From the NCBI GenBank assembly GCA_963848495.1, contig CAWKDV010000001.1, forward strand, positions 186,001-250,000: a stretch of DNA of 64,000 nt, read 5' to 3'. Positions 34,384 to 41,067 of this stretch are shown here, in pieces. Under the pieces are notes generated by a model. The model was given only the letters and a program-made list of their open reading frames with translations. It had not been told where the DNA came from and searched no databases. This DNA comes from JAICJR01 sp963848495 (GTDB taxonomy: Bacteria; Actinomycetota; Thermoleophilia; Solirubrobacterales; Thermoleophilaceae). The position numbers and the translations under genes are program-made. The stretch's first letter is position 1; each line of letters opens with the position of its first letter.

Positions 34384-34792
34384 CGGGCTCGGCGGGCCGG
34401 TACTTGTAGGTCACCGCCTCGGCTCCCGGCTGGACGGGTTCCACCACCAGCTCCATCGGCGTGCCGCGCTCCAGCGCGTCCGCCCTCGGGTCGATCTCGC
34501 TGCTGATCAGCGTGAACACGCGGATCCTCTCCGGCAGCTCGACGTACGCCTGCAGGTACGGCGCCCGCCACCCCTCGGGCGCGACTTGGCAAACCGTGGC
34601 GCTGTACAGGGTGCCTCGCTGCCCGAGCCGCACCGGCTCCATCGTCGGCGCCTTGCACCTGGCGCAGATACTGCGCTCGGGGAAGCAGTGGCGCGCGCAC
34701 CTGACGCAGCGGCTCGCCACGAGTCGAGGACCGTCGGCTGTGAGCTCGAACAGTCCCGGCAGGAGGTGCGCCTGATCCGTAACCGCGGGCAC
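34376..34792 (-). CDS. DUF35 OB-fold, zinc-ribbon acyl-CoA-associated protein
   Basis: A 138-residue DUF35/OB-fold protein. The N-terminal rubredoxin-like zinc ribbon has C29, C32, C43 and C46, followed by the OB domain (RGTLYSATVCQVAPEGW, PYLQAYVELPERIRVFTLI, GTPMELVVEPV). These proteins bind CoA esters and associate with thiolases such as the one encoded next, with an 8-bp overlap. GTG 34792 is the start. It is the first gene of the leftward cluster 34792-30864, and an operator-like motif lies just upstream at 34804-34814. Confidence 0.9.
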   Translation of the reverse strand: MPAVTDQAHLLPGLFELTADGPRLVASRCVRCARHCFPERSICARCKAPTMEPVRLGQRGTLYSATVCQVAPEGWRAPYLQAYVELPERIRVFTLISSEIDPRADALERGTPMELVVEPVQPGAEAVTYKYRPAEPDA

Positions 34793-34803
34793 GGTCAGGT
34801 AGA

Positions 34804-34814
34804 AGGTACTACGA
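34804..34814 (-). promoter_or_regulatory. Operator-like GT-N3-ACC motif upstream of the DUF35-thiolase operon
   Basis: The minus strand reads TCGTAGTACCT about 12 bp before the DUF35 start. It matches the core at 14667-14677 at 9 of 11 positions, and both are preceded by ATTCG-like sequence. The site overlaps the 3' end of the upstream DUF559 gene, so chance similarity is a real possibility. Confidence 0.3.
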
Positions 34815-35711
34815 ATAACGATTGCCCGCGAACTCTCGCAGCTCCTCCATCATCGGCGCCGGATCGTCGAAGACGTCCGTCCACGTGTAGCGGCGGAAGG
34901 CGTCTCCCCGCTTCTTGGCGGCGCGCCGGCGCTCATGACCCTGCTCCCAGGAGTAGCGGCTGTTGTGGAAGGCGTAGCTGTCGAGCTCGACGGTAAGGCG
35001 CAGCGCGGGCCAGCGGCAGTCGACCCAGTGCGCCCCGGTCTTGCGGTTGGTCTGCGGGAGCGGGAACTTCTCCCGCTTGAGGAGCTGGATGAAGCCCTTC
35101 TCGAGGCGGCTGAGGACGATGGCGCTGTCGCCAGACACCATCGCGCGCAGACGGGCGGCGCCGGGAGCATTCGGCCGTTGGGCGAGCACCGCCTCGACCC
35201 GGTCGGGCTTCACGCGGAAGCGGACGAAAGCCTCGTGGACGGCGCGCGCCAGCTGGTCGTCGTCGAGGCGGCCGGCCACGTCAACCAGTGTGCGGGGGAT
35301 CGTGGTGATGGGGATGTCGTTGTAGGTCGTCTTGTCCCGCGGGTCGATGCCGCGCCGCGCCCAATGCGTGAGGACGCCGTCCACATCGCGGTCCTTCGGC
35401 GCGGTGACCTCAGGGAGCGGCGGATCGCCCTTGAGGAGGCGGTAGAGGTGGACTGCCGCCAGTCCGCTGAGAATCGCCCCCTCACCACAGGCCTTCACCG
35501 CGGCCAGGAAGGAGGTCTCCACGTTGGGCGCCCTGTGGCCGACCCGGTAGACGCCCGGGTGCTCGCGGATGAGCGAGCCCTTTCGCACTCGCCAGCGGAT
35601 CTCGTCTCGGCTGAGCCCGGCGTCCATCAGTTCCTCGCGAGTGGCGATTCCCTTGCTCCGCGTCCCGATCCGGGCAAGGATCTGTTCCGCTGTCAGGTCT
35701 AGGGGGCACAT
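34809..35711 (-). CDS. AbiEi-like antitoxin domain fused to DUF559/Vsr-like endonuclease domain
   Basis: A 300-residue two-domain protein common in Thermoleophilia. The N-terminal part (about 1-80, RSKGIATREELMDAGLSRDEIRWRV, SLIREHPGVYRVG) is the winged-helix domain of AbiEi-type antitoxins from type IV toxin-antitoxin systems. The C-terminal part (about 230-300, WVDCRWPALRLTVELDSYAFH, then R-rich ERRRAAKKRGDAFRRYTW) looks like the DUF559/Vsr restriction-endonuclease fold with a D...E core. No partner nucleotidyltransferase toxin (AbiEii) is next to it, so it is likely solitary. Its true activity is unknown. The start ATG at 35711 sits in the loop of a hairpin. Confidence 0.8.
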   Translation of the reverse strand: MCPLDLTAEQILARIGTRSKGIATREELMDAGLSRDEIRWRVRKGSLIREHPGVYRVGHRAPNVETSFLAAVKACGEGAILSGLAAVHLYRLLKGDPPLPEVTAPKDRDVDGVLTHWARRGIDPRDKTTYNDIPITTIPRTLVDVAGRLDDDQLARAVHEAFVRFRVKPDRVEAVLAQRPNAPGAARLRAMVSGDSAIVLSRLEKGFIQLLKREKFPLPQTNRKTGAHWVDCRWPALRLTVELDSYAFHNSRYSWEQGHERRRAAKKRGDAFRRYTWTDVFDDPAPMMEELREFAGNRYS

Positions 35712-35721
35712 ACACCCCCTA
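35700..35721 (-). promoter_or_regulatory. Hairpin enclosing the start codon of the DUF559-type gene
   Basis: TAGGGGG at 35700-35706 and CCCCCTA at 35715-35721 form a perfect 7-bp inverted repeat around an 8-nt loop. In the minus-strand transcript the purine-rich arm next to the start is paired and AUG (35711-35709) lies in the loop. It could hide the ribosome site or act as a DNA operator for the protein's own winged-helix domain. Confidence 0.5.
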
Positions 35722-35749
35722 AGCCCGACGGCGGCCGAGATTCGCCCCC

Positions 35750-36184
35750 CTACGTCGTGCGCACGATCAGCACGCTGCAGTGGGCGTGGTGCGAGACCTT
35801 GTTCGGCACGCTGCCCAGCAGGAAGCGCTTGGCGCCGGTCATGCCGCGGTTGCCGACCACGATCAGGTCCGCGCCCTCCTGCTCGGCGGCCTCGAGCAGC
35901 GCGTCGGCGGGGTCACCGCGCAGTGCGCGGCAGTCCGCCTGCACGCCCATCCCCGACGCCACGGCCGACGCCTCGGAGAGCACGCCCTCCACGAGCACGT
36001 CGGGGCCCACGTTCCAGTGCGCACCCTCGGGCCCACCTCCCGCCTGCACCTGCGCGGCCACCGGCGCGTATGCGCTGACGATGCTGAGCTTGGCGCCGGA
36101 AGCGGCGGCCAGCTCGATCGCCTCGCGTACGGCGATCTTCGCGGTGTCGGAGCCGTCGGTTCCGACGACAATCGATGAGAACAT
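35750..36184 (-). CDS. Universal stress protein (UspA family)
   Basis: A 144-residue single-domain UspA protein. It has the N-terminal IVVGTDGSDTA strand with the Asp, and an intact nucleotide-binding motif G-x2-G-x9-G-S (GNRGMTG then LLGSVP), ending in CSVLIVRTT. ATP-binding Usp proteins act in stress survival and growth-arrest responses in the cytoplasm. It is monocistronic, with its own start (ATG 36184) and a spacer of about 46 bp to serS. Nothing links it to the catabolic island. Confidence 0.95.
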   Translation of the reverse strand: MFSSIVVGTDGSDTAKIAVREAIELAAASGAKLSIVSAYAPVAAQVQAGGGPEGAHWNVGPDVLVEGVLSEASAVASGMGVQADCRALRGDPADALLEAAEQEGADLIVVGNRGMTGAKRFLLGSVPNKVSHHAHCSVLIVRTT

Positions 36185-36230
36185 CGGATTCCTCCCCCGG
36201 GATCGGGCAGGGCGATCCTACCGCTGGGGC

Positions 36231-37475
36231 TCAGCTCGCGGGGGCGATTACCGGCGGCGCCCCAAATGGGTGGAGCACGGCGGGCACCGCGATGCTGCCG
36301 TCGTCCCGCTGGTGGTTCTCCACCACCGCGATGATCGTCCGCCCGACCGCCACGGCTGTGCCGTTCAGCGTGTGCACCTCCTCGGGCTTGCCGCCATCCG
36401 GCCGGTAGCGGATCCCGAGGCGGCGCGCCTGGTAGTCGGTGGTGTTCGAGCACGAGGTCAGCTCCCGGAAGCGGCCCTGGCCGGGCAGCCACGCCTCGAG
36501 GTCGTACTTCTTCGCGGCCGAGGAGCCGAGGTCCCAGGCCGCGATGCTCACCACCCGGTAGGGGAGCTCGAGCGCCTGCAGCAGCTCCTCCTCGATCGAC
36601 AGGAGCCGCTCGTGCTCGTCGAGCGAGTCCTCCGGCCGCACGAAGGCGAACATCTCCACCTTGTCGAACTGGTGTACGCGGAAGATGCCGCGCGTGTCCT
36701 TGCCGGCGGCGCCCGCCTCGCGCCGGAAGCAGGTGGAGAAGCCCGCGTAGTGGAGCGGCAGGTCGGCCTCGTCGAGGATCTCGTCGTCGTGGAGCGACGC
36801 CAGCGCCACCTCCGAGGTCCCGACCAGGTAGAGGTCGTCCTCGGGGAGGCGGTAGATCTGCTGCTCGGTGTCGGGCAGGAAGCCGGTGCCGAAGAGCGCG
36901 CGTTCGCGCACCAGCACCGGCGGGATCACGGGTGTGAAGCCATGTCCGCCGAGCACCTCGAGCGCCCAGCGGACCAGCGCGAACTCGAGTAGGACGGCAT
37001 CGCCCTTCAGGTAGGCGAAGCGGGAGCCGGACAGCCGCGCCCCGCGCTCCATGTCGACGCGATCGCCGAGCAGCTCGAGGTGGTCCTTGCCGAGCTTGCC
37101 GCTCTCGCCGACCTCGCGCAGCACCCGGTCCTCCTGCTCGGGCGCATCCGGGTCGGGCAGGTTGGGCAGGGAGATCAGGAGCTCGTGGACTCGCTGGTCG
37201 GCCTCACGGACCTCCTCGCCGAGCGGCCCCAGCTCGGCCTTCAGCGCCGCTGAGCGCTCGAGCGCCGCGGCGGCGTCCGCCCCCGAGCGCTTGGCCTCGC
37301 CGATCTCCCGCCCGACGGCGTTCTGCTCCGCCTTCAGCTCCTCGAAGCGCGTGGTCAGCTCGCGCCAGCGGCGGTCCGCCTCCAACAGCCCGTCGATGGC
37401 CTCGGCCGCGCCACGACGCGCGAGCGCGGAGCGCACGCCTTCTGGATCGCGGCGGATGAGCTTGAGGTCGAGCAC
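36231..37475 (-). CDS. serS: Seryl-tRNA synthetase
   Basis: A 414-residue class II seryl-tRNA synthetase that charges tRNA-Ser (and tRNA-Sec if present). The N-terminal antiparallel coiled coil (about 25-100, rich in Glu/Ala/Arg) grips the tRNA. The catalytic core has TSEVALASLH, motif 2 FRREAGAAGKDTRGIFRVHQF and motif 3 around NGTAVAVGRTIIAVVENHQ. Length is normal for bacterial SerS. GTG 37475 is the start. It follows the cytochrome c gene by 19 bp on the same strand, so they may share a transcript. Confidence 0.97.
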   Translation of the reverse strand: MLDLKLIRRDPEGVRSALARRGAAEAIDGLLEADRRWRELTTRFEELKAEQNAVGREIGEAKRSGADAAAALERSAALKAELGPLGEEVREADQRVHELLISLPNLPDPDAPEQEDRVLREVGESGKLGKDHLELLGDRVDMERGARLSGSRFAYLKGDAVLLEFALVRWALEVLGGHGFTPVIPPVLVRERALFGTGFLPDTEQQIYRLPEDDLYLVGTSEVALASLHDDEILDEADLPLHYAGFSTCFRREAGAAGKDTRGIFRVHQFDKVEMFAFVRPEDSLDEHERLLSIEEELLQALELPYRVVSIAAWDLGSSAAKKYDLEAWLPGQGRFRELTSCSNTTDYQARRLGIRYRPDGGKPEEVHTLNGTAVAVGRTIIAVVENHQRDDGSIAVPAVLHPFGAPPVIAPAS

Positions 37476-37494
37476 GGCGGCTCCCCCGTCGAGG

Positions 37495-37896
37495 CTACTT
37501 TGCCGTCGCGGCCTTGCTGCCGGCGTACTTCGACACGAACGCCGCGACCTTCTGGGCGTCCTGCCCCACCACGACGTTCGCGGGCATGATCGAGCCTGAG
37601 AAGCCGCCGTTGCGGATGGCGAACAGCACGTCGTTCATGCTCTCCCTGATGAAATCGAGGTTCGGGCCGTCGGTGCGCTCCTTCTGCGTGACCTTGCCTG
37701 GAGGAACCGAGCCCTGGGTGTCCGCCGCGGTGAGCGTGTGGCAGCCGCCGCAGCGGTCATGGAACAGCTCGGCGCCCTGATGCACAGGGGCCTGTGGCTG
37801 GCTGTTATCGGCGTTGATCGTGCGGGTTCCGCAGGCCGCGACGGCGAGTACGACCGCCGCCGCCCCCACGATCCACAGCGGCCTCGGGCGTGACAC
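37495..37896 (-). CDS. Mono-haem cytochrome c lipoprotein
   Basis: A 133-residue secreted cytochrome c. GTG 37896 gives a basic start, a hydrophobic segment and a lipobox LAVAAC with Cys22, so it is predicted to be lipid-anchored outside the membrane. The haem-binding CGGCH is at 49-53 and a likely axial Met lies in SIMPA (about 103). The frame is open to 38028, but the upstream part has no coding character and runs into the hairpin element. It is a small class I electron carrier that could pass electrons to a terminal oxidase. It lies upstream of serS on the same strand. Confidence 0.87.
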   Translation of the reverse strand: MSRPRPLWIVGAAAVVLAVAACGTRTINADNSQPQAPVHQGAELFHDRCGGCHTLTAADTQGSVPPGKVTQKERTDGPNLDFIRESMNDVLFAIRNGGFSGSIMPANVVVGQDAQKVAAFVSKYAGSKAATAK

Positions 37897-37967
37897 GGGC
37901 GCGCATGTTATCCGGAGCCGCCGTCCGCGATGCAGGAGCCCCACCACCGCCGCCGAATCAACACTCG

Positions 37968-38055
37968 CCCCGGCGTAGGCCGGAGGCGGTCCGAGGCGGC
38001 GAAAGATTCGTCCGCGGGCCGCCCACATCGGCGGCGATTGAGGCTTACGCCGGGG
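37968..38055. repeat. Intergenic element with 14-bp terminal inverted repeats
   Basis: CCCCGGCGTAGGCC (37968-37981) and GGCTTACGCCGGGG (38042-38055) are inverted copies with one mismatch (G against A), enclosing about 60 bp with further GGCGGC/GCCGCC pairing. The 271-bp spacer 37897-38167, between the cytochrome c and RsbW-like genes, is the longest without a gene and is mostly hairpins. It may be a small mobile palindromic repeat or a structured leader of the cytochrome transcript. Confidence 0.6.
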
Positions 38056-38076
38056 CCCTTCGGACCCTTTCTAGCC

Positions 38077-38097
38077 CCGCCGGCATCCTGCCGGCGG
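38077..38097. repeat. Perfect 9-bp-stem hairpin
   Basis: CCGCCGGCA, loop TCC, TGCCGGCGG: a very stable stem with a 3-nt loop. A smaller CCGAC/GTCGG hairpin follows between it and the next one. There is no T-run in either direction. Confidence 0.6.
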
Positions 38098-38134
38098 TAC
38101 CGACCTGACTGTCGGCATCCGGCCTCCCGTAGCC

Positions 38135-38153
38135 GCATCCCCTGCGGGGATGC
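38135..38153 (-). terminator. Perfect 8-bp-stem hairpin downstream of the RsbW-like gene
   Basis: GCATCCCC, loop TGC, GGGGATGC lies 15 bp past the stop of the leftward RsbW-like gene, where a terminator would be expected. In that direction no U-run follows, while TTCTTG follows on the plus strand, so the terminator role is uncertain. Confidence 0.4.
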
Positions 38154-38167
38154 TTCTTGCGCGGCCG

Positions 38168-38578
38168 CTACGAGTCCAAGCGCTTGCAAAACCTAAGCTC
38201 CGTCCCCTGCTCGGACGGCTTGATGTCGACCTCGTCCATGAGCTGGCCGAGGAAGGCCAGGCCGCGGCCGCGCTCCGGGAGGTCGCCGCGGCGGGCCATG
38301 CGGGGGATGAAGCGGCCGGTGTCGCGGATGTAGAAGGCGAGCGCGTTGCCCTCGCCGACCGCGCGCAGCCGGATCTGGTCGGTGGCCGAGGAGGAGCCGT
38401 GCTCGACGGCGTTGGCCACCCCCTCGCTCACGGCCATCTTGATCTGGTAGCGCACCATCTCGTCGAAGCCGAACTCGCGCGCGGCGTCGTCCGCCCAGTT
38501 GCGCGCCTCCGGCAGCCGCGACAGCTCGGCCGTGAGCCGCAGCTCCGCCCCTCCGAACCCTGTCTGGGTCCCGTTCAC
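38168..38578 (-). CDS. RsbW-like anti-sigma factor / serine kinase (HATPase)
   Basis: A 136-residue GHKL ATPase-domain protein of the RsbW/SpoIIAB type, which binds a sigma factor and phosphorylates an anti-anti-sigma partner. The N box is EGVANAVEHG (about 60), the G1 box is IRDTGRFIP, and the G2 box is ERGRGLAFLGQLMDEV, followed by GTELRF. GTG 38578 is fixed by a perfect AGGAGG 7 nt upstream. Neither a sigma factor nor an STAS partner is next to it, as is common for such genes in actinobacteria. It diverges from the flavin reductase across 29 bp that includes a GGTATACC palindrome. Confidence 0.9.
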   Translation of the reverse strand: MNGTQTGFGGAELRLTAELSRLPEARNWADDAAREFGFDEMVRYQIKMAVSEGVANAVEHGSSSATDQIRLRAVGEGNALAFYIRDTGRFIPRMARRGDLPERGRGLAFLGQLMDEVDIKPSEQGTELRFCKRLDS

Positions 38579-38607
38579 GCCGATGCCTCCTGGTATACCC
38601 CGGCGCA

Positions 38608-39081
38608 ATGCCGGCCGAGCCCGACGCCGCCGCCTACCGCGCCGCGATCAGCCACTTCGCCACGGGCGTGACCGTGGTGACCACCACCGGTCCGGCCGGC
38701 ATGACCGCGAACGCGATCTGCTCGCTCTCGCTCGACCCGCTGCTGATGCTCGTCTGCCTCGAGCTCAGCTCGCGTACGCTGGCCGCCGTGCGCGAGTCCG
38801 GCCGGCTCGCCGTGAACGTCCTCGCCCAGCACCAGCAGCCGCTCGCCTCGGTGTTCGCCAGCAAGGCCCCTGAGCCCGAGAAGTTCCTCGGCGTGGGCTT
38901 CGACGAGGTGGACGGCGTGCCCGTGCTGCACGAGGTGGTGGCCTGGCTCACCGGGGACGTGCAGGACCTGCTGCCGGGGGGCGACCACCTCATCGGCGTG
39001 ACCGCGGTGAGGAGCGTTGGCTCGCCCGGGGGCGAGCCGCTCGTTTATTACAGGAGCGGCTACCACTCGCTTGGCGCGTAG
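38608..39081 (+). CDS. Flavin reductase domain protein
   Basis: A 157-residue flavin reductase-like FMN-binding split-barrel protein. Typical segments are ISHFATGVTVVTT, GMTANAICSLSLDPLLMLVCL and SGRLAVNVLAQHQQ, with a C-terminal GGEPLVYYRSGYHSLG. Such proteins reduce flavin with NAD(P)H and supply it to a two-component monooxygenase, though many are orphan. The luciferase-like enzymes of this window might be customers, but they are distant and probably use F420. ATG 38608 is the first codon after a TATACC sequence that could be its -10 region. Confidence 0.9.
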   Translation: MPAEPDAAAYRAAISHFATGVTVVTTTGPAGMTANAICSLSLDPLLMLVCLELSSRTLAAVRESGRLAVNVLAQHQQPLASVFASKAPEPEKFLGVGFDEVDGVPVLHEVVAWLTGDVQDLLPGGDHLIGVTAVRSVGSPGGEPLVYYRSGYHSLGA

Positions 39082-39098
39082 AAGAAGTGCCTGACAAA

Positions 39099-39566
39099 TT
39101 ACCCGCCCGTGCTGAAAGCACGCAGCGCCAACGTGACGATCAGGATCAACCCGATCGTCATGATGCCCATCTCGCGCCTCACTACACGCCGCGCGAGCAG
39201 CACCTTCTCGCGGTGCTCGAGCGCCTCGGGGTCCTCGATCCCGGCCACGTCGAGCTCACGCTGAGCGGCGCCCGCGCGCGTGGCCTCGCTGACCAGGGCG
39301 ACCACCAGCGGCGCGATCCCGTACAGGTAGTGCAGCTGGTCGTGGGCCCGCTTGCTCTGACCGATCAGGAGAAACAGTCCAATCGCCACCTGGACGACGA
39401 CGACCGACTGCGCGACGCGCAGGAGGTACCAGAACCAGACCGACGTGACCTGGCGAATCCAGGCCACGACGCCCCACGTCGCTCCAAGTGCGTTGGCGGC
39501 CAGCACGGCGATGCCGACGGCCATGTGAATGCCGCTCAGATAGCGACCTTTCGCACTATGTAGCAA
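39099..39566 (-). CDS. Four-helix membrane protein of unknown function
   Basis: A 155-residue integral membrane protein with four predicted transmembrane segments (about 13-35, 42-70, 78-92, 130-150) and a charged cytoplasmic loop (EATRAGAAQRELDVAGIEDPEALEHREK). The N-terminus YLSGIHMAVGIAVLAANAL places the first helix directly after a short leader. TTG 39566 is the longest start and ATG 39524 is possible. It diverges from nuoA, with only 36 bp between, and similar small membrane genes are found beside actinobacterial nuo operons. No catalytic motif is recognisable. Confidence 0.75.
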   Translation of the reverse strand: MLHSAKGRYLSGIHMAVGIAVLAANALGATWGVVAWIRQVTSVWFWYLLRVAQSVVVVQVAIGLFLLIGQSKRAHDQLHYLYGIAPLVVALVSEATRAGAAQRELDVAGIEDPEALEHREKVLLARRVVRREMGIMTIGLILIVTLALRAFSTGG

Positions 39567-39588
39567 CGTGTCACAAGGGTGATATAAG
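39561..39588 (+). promoter_or_regulatory. Possible promoter of the nuo operon
   Basis: TATAAG at 39583-39588 stands out in GC-rich sequence, 14 bp before nuoA ATG 39603. A weak -35 (TAGCAA, 39561-39566) lies 16 bp upstream. An AGAGGGG between -10 and ATG could serve as ribosome site. The call rests on position and composition only. Confidence 0.35.
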
Positions 39589-39602
39589 AGGGGTCCGTCC
39601 CG

Positions 39603-39959
39603 ATGCTCAAGAGCTACTTCCCTGTCGTCGTTTTCATGGTCCTCGGCGGGGGCGTTGGCACGGCATTCACCTTCCTGAACGCGGTGCTGGGCCCACGACG
39701 GCCCAACCCCGTCAAGCGTGAGCCCTACGAGTGCGGCCTGCCCTCGGAGGTCACGAGGAACTTCCGCTTCGGGATCAGCTTCTACCTGATCGCGATGCTG
39801 TTCATCCTGTTCGACATCGAGGTGATCTTCCTCTACCCGGTGGCGATCCAGCTGAAGGCGATCGGGACCTTCGCGCTCGGGGAGATCGTCGTCTTCGTCG
39901 CGCTCCTGCTCGTCGCGTTCGTGTTCGTCTGGCGGAGGGGAGCGCTCGAATGGAGGTGA
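39603..39959 (+). CDS. nuoA: NADH-quinone oxidoreductase subunit A
   Basis: A 118-residue membrane subunit of complex I with three transmembrane helices. The conserved YECGL motif (about 42) and FRFGISFYLIAMLFILFDIE with the acidic helix-2 residues are intact, followed by EIVVFVALLLVAFVFVWRRGALEW. It helps couple quinone reduction to proton pumping at the junction of the two arms. It is the first gene of a canonical nuoA-N operon and overlaps nuoB by 10 bp. Confidence 0.97.
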   Translation: MLKSYFPVVVFMVLGGGVGTAFTFLNAVLGPRRPNPVKREPYECGLPSEVTRNFRFGISFYLIAMLFILFDIEVIFLYPVAIQLKAIGTFALGEIVVFVALLLVAFVFVWRRGALEWR

Positions 39960-40552
39960 CGCGCCAGAAGCTCGACGACCTCCGCATCCGCCAGGTCACC
40001 GCAAAGCGGATGCTGCAGGGGGACGTCGGCGACGCCGACCTCGAGCAGTACGTCGAGGAGCGGGTGCTGTTCACCACGCTCGAGAAGGCGCAGAACTGGG
40101 CCCGCGCCAACGCGGTCTGGCCGGCCACCTTCGGCCTGGCCTGCTGCGCCATCGAGATGATCTCGGTGATCGGCTCGCCGCGGAACGACCTGGCGCGCTT
40201 CGGCGCCGAGGTGTCGCGCGCCTCGCCCAGGCAGGCGGACATGCTGATCCTGTCGGGACGCGTGTCGATCAAGATGGCGCCCGTCATCCGGCGGCTCTAC
40301 GACCAGATGCTCGAGCCCAAGTGGGTGATCTCGATGGGCGCCTGCGCCTCGAGCGCCGGCATGTTCAACAACTACGCGCTGGTCGCCGGGGCCGACAGGT
40401 TCCTGCCGATCGACATCTACGTGCCGGGCTGCCCGCCCCGCCCCGAGGCGCTTCTGTACGGGATCATCAAGCTGCAGAAGAAGATCAAGGACGAGCCGGA
40501 CCTCGGGTGGCGCGAGCGCTACCAGGCGTACGGCACGGAAGAACGTGCCTGA
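39950..40552 (+). CDS. nuoB: NADH-quinone oxidoreductase subunit B
   Basis: A 200-residue subunit that carries the terminal [4Fe-4S] cluster N2, which passes electrons to quinone. The ligands are C65 and C66 in LACCAIEM, C132 in GACASSAG and C161 in VPGCPPRPEALL, with the same spacing as Thermus Nqo6. A longer N-terminal tail than usual (about 35 residues, charged) precedes the core. ATG 39950 overlaps the nuoA end by 10 bp, and the 3' end overlaps nuoC by 8 bp, so translation is coupled. Confidence 0.97.
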   Translation: MEVTRQKLDDLRIRQVTAKRMLQGDVGDADLEQYVEERVLFTTLEKAQNWARANAVWPATFGLACCAIEMISVIGSPRNDLARFGAEVSRASPRQADMLILSGRVSIKMAPVIRRLYDQMLEPKWVISMGACASSAGMFNNYALVAGADRFLPIDIYVPGCPPRPEALLYGIIKLQKKIKDEPDLGWRERYQAYGTEERA

Positions 40553-41067
40553 CGCAACCGGTCTCGAGCTGATCGCGCAGCGGGTCCGCGACGAGCTGGG
40601 CGAGGACGCCGTCGTCGGCACCAGCTTCTACCGCGAGCAGGCCACAGCTGGAGGTCGCGCCGCCGCGCGTGCACGACGTCCTCGCGCACCTGAAGAGCCA
40701 CCCCGAGGAGCCGTTCGAGTTCCTCTCGACCGTCTACGGCTGCGACTACCTGCCCGAGGAGCCGCGCCTCGGCGTGCACTACCAGCTGCTCAGCATGACC
40801 CGCGTGGACCGGCTCGCCGTGAAGACGCGCGTGGGCGTCGAGGACCCGCGCGTGCGGAGCGTCGTCGACCTCTGGGCGGGCGCCGACTTCCCCGAGCGCG
40901 AGGTGTTCGACATGTTCGGCGTGGTCTTCGACGGCCACCCCGACCTGCGCCGGATCCTCATGCCGGAGGACTACGAGGGCTACCCGCAGCGGCGGGACTT
41001 CCCGCAGGGCGGCGAGCCGGTGCTCTTCACCTTCAACCAGGACAAGAACCCGCGCTGGTATGAGTAA
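40545..41067 (+). CDS. nuoC: NADH-quinone oxidoreductase subunit C (one frameshift as sequenced)
   Basis: The 30-kDa-type subunit of the peripheral arm, about 173 residues after removing one extra base near 40642. The N-terminal frame (GLELIAQRVRDELGEDAVVGTSFYREQ) continues in the next frame as QLEVAPPRVHDVLAHLKSH, then FLSTVYGCDYLPEE and the family hallmark HPDLRRILMPEDYEGYPQRRDFP. GTG 40545 overlaps nuoB and the end overlaps nuoD by 8 bp. Since all other complex I genes around it are conserved and needed, the shift is more likely an error in the sequence than a real defect. Confidence 0.9.

Noticed and set aside
38608..39081. Flavin reductase as partner of the luciferase-like enzymes
   Set aside because: It lies far from both LLM genes, in a separate transcription unit, and those enzymes look F420-dependent.
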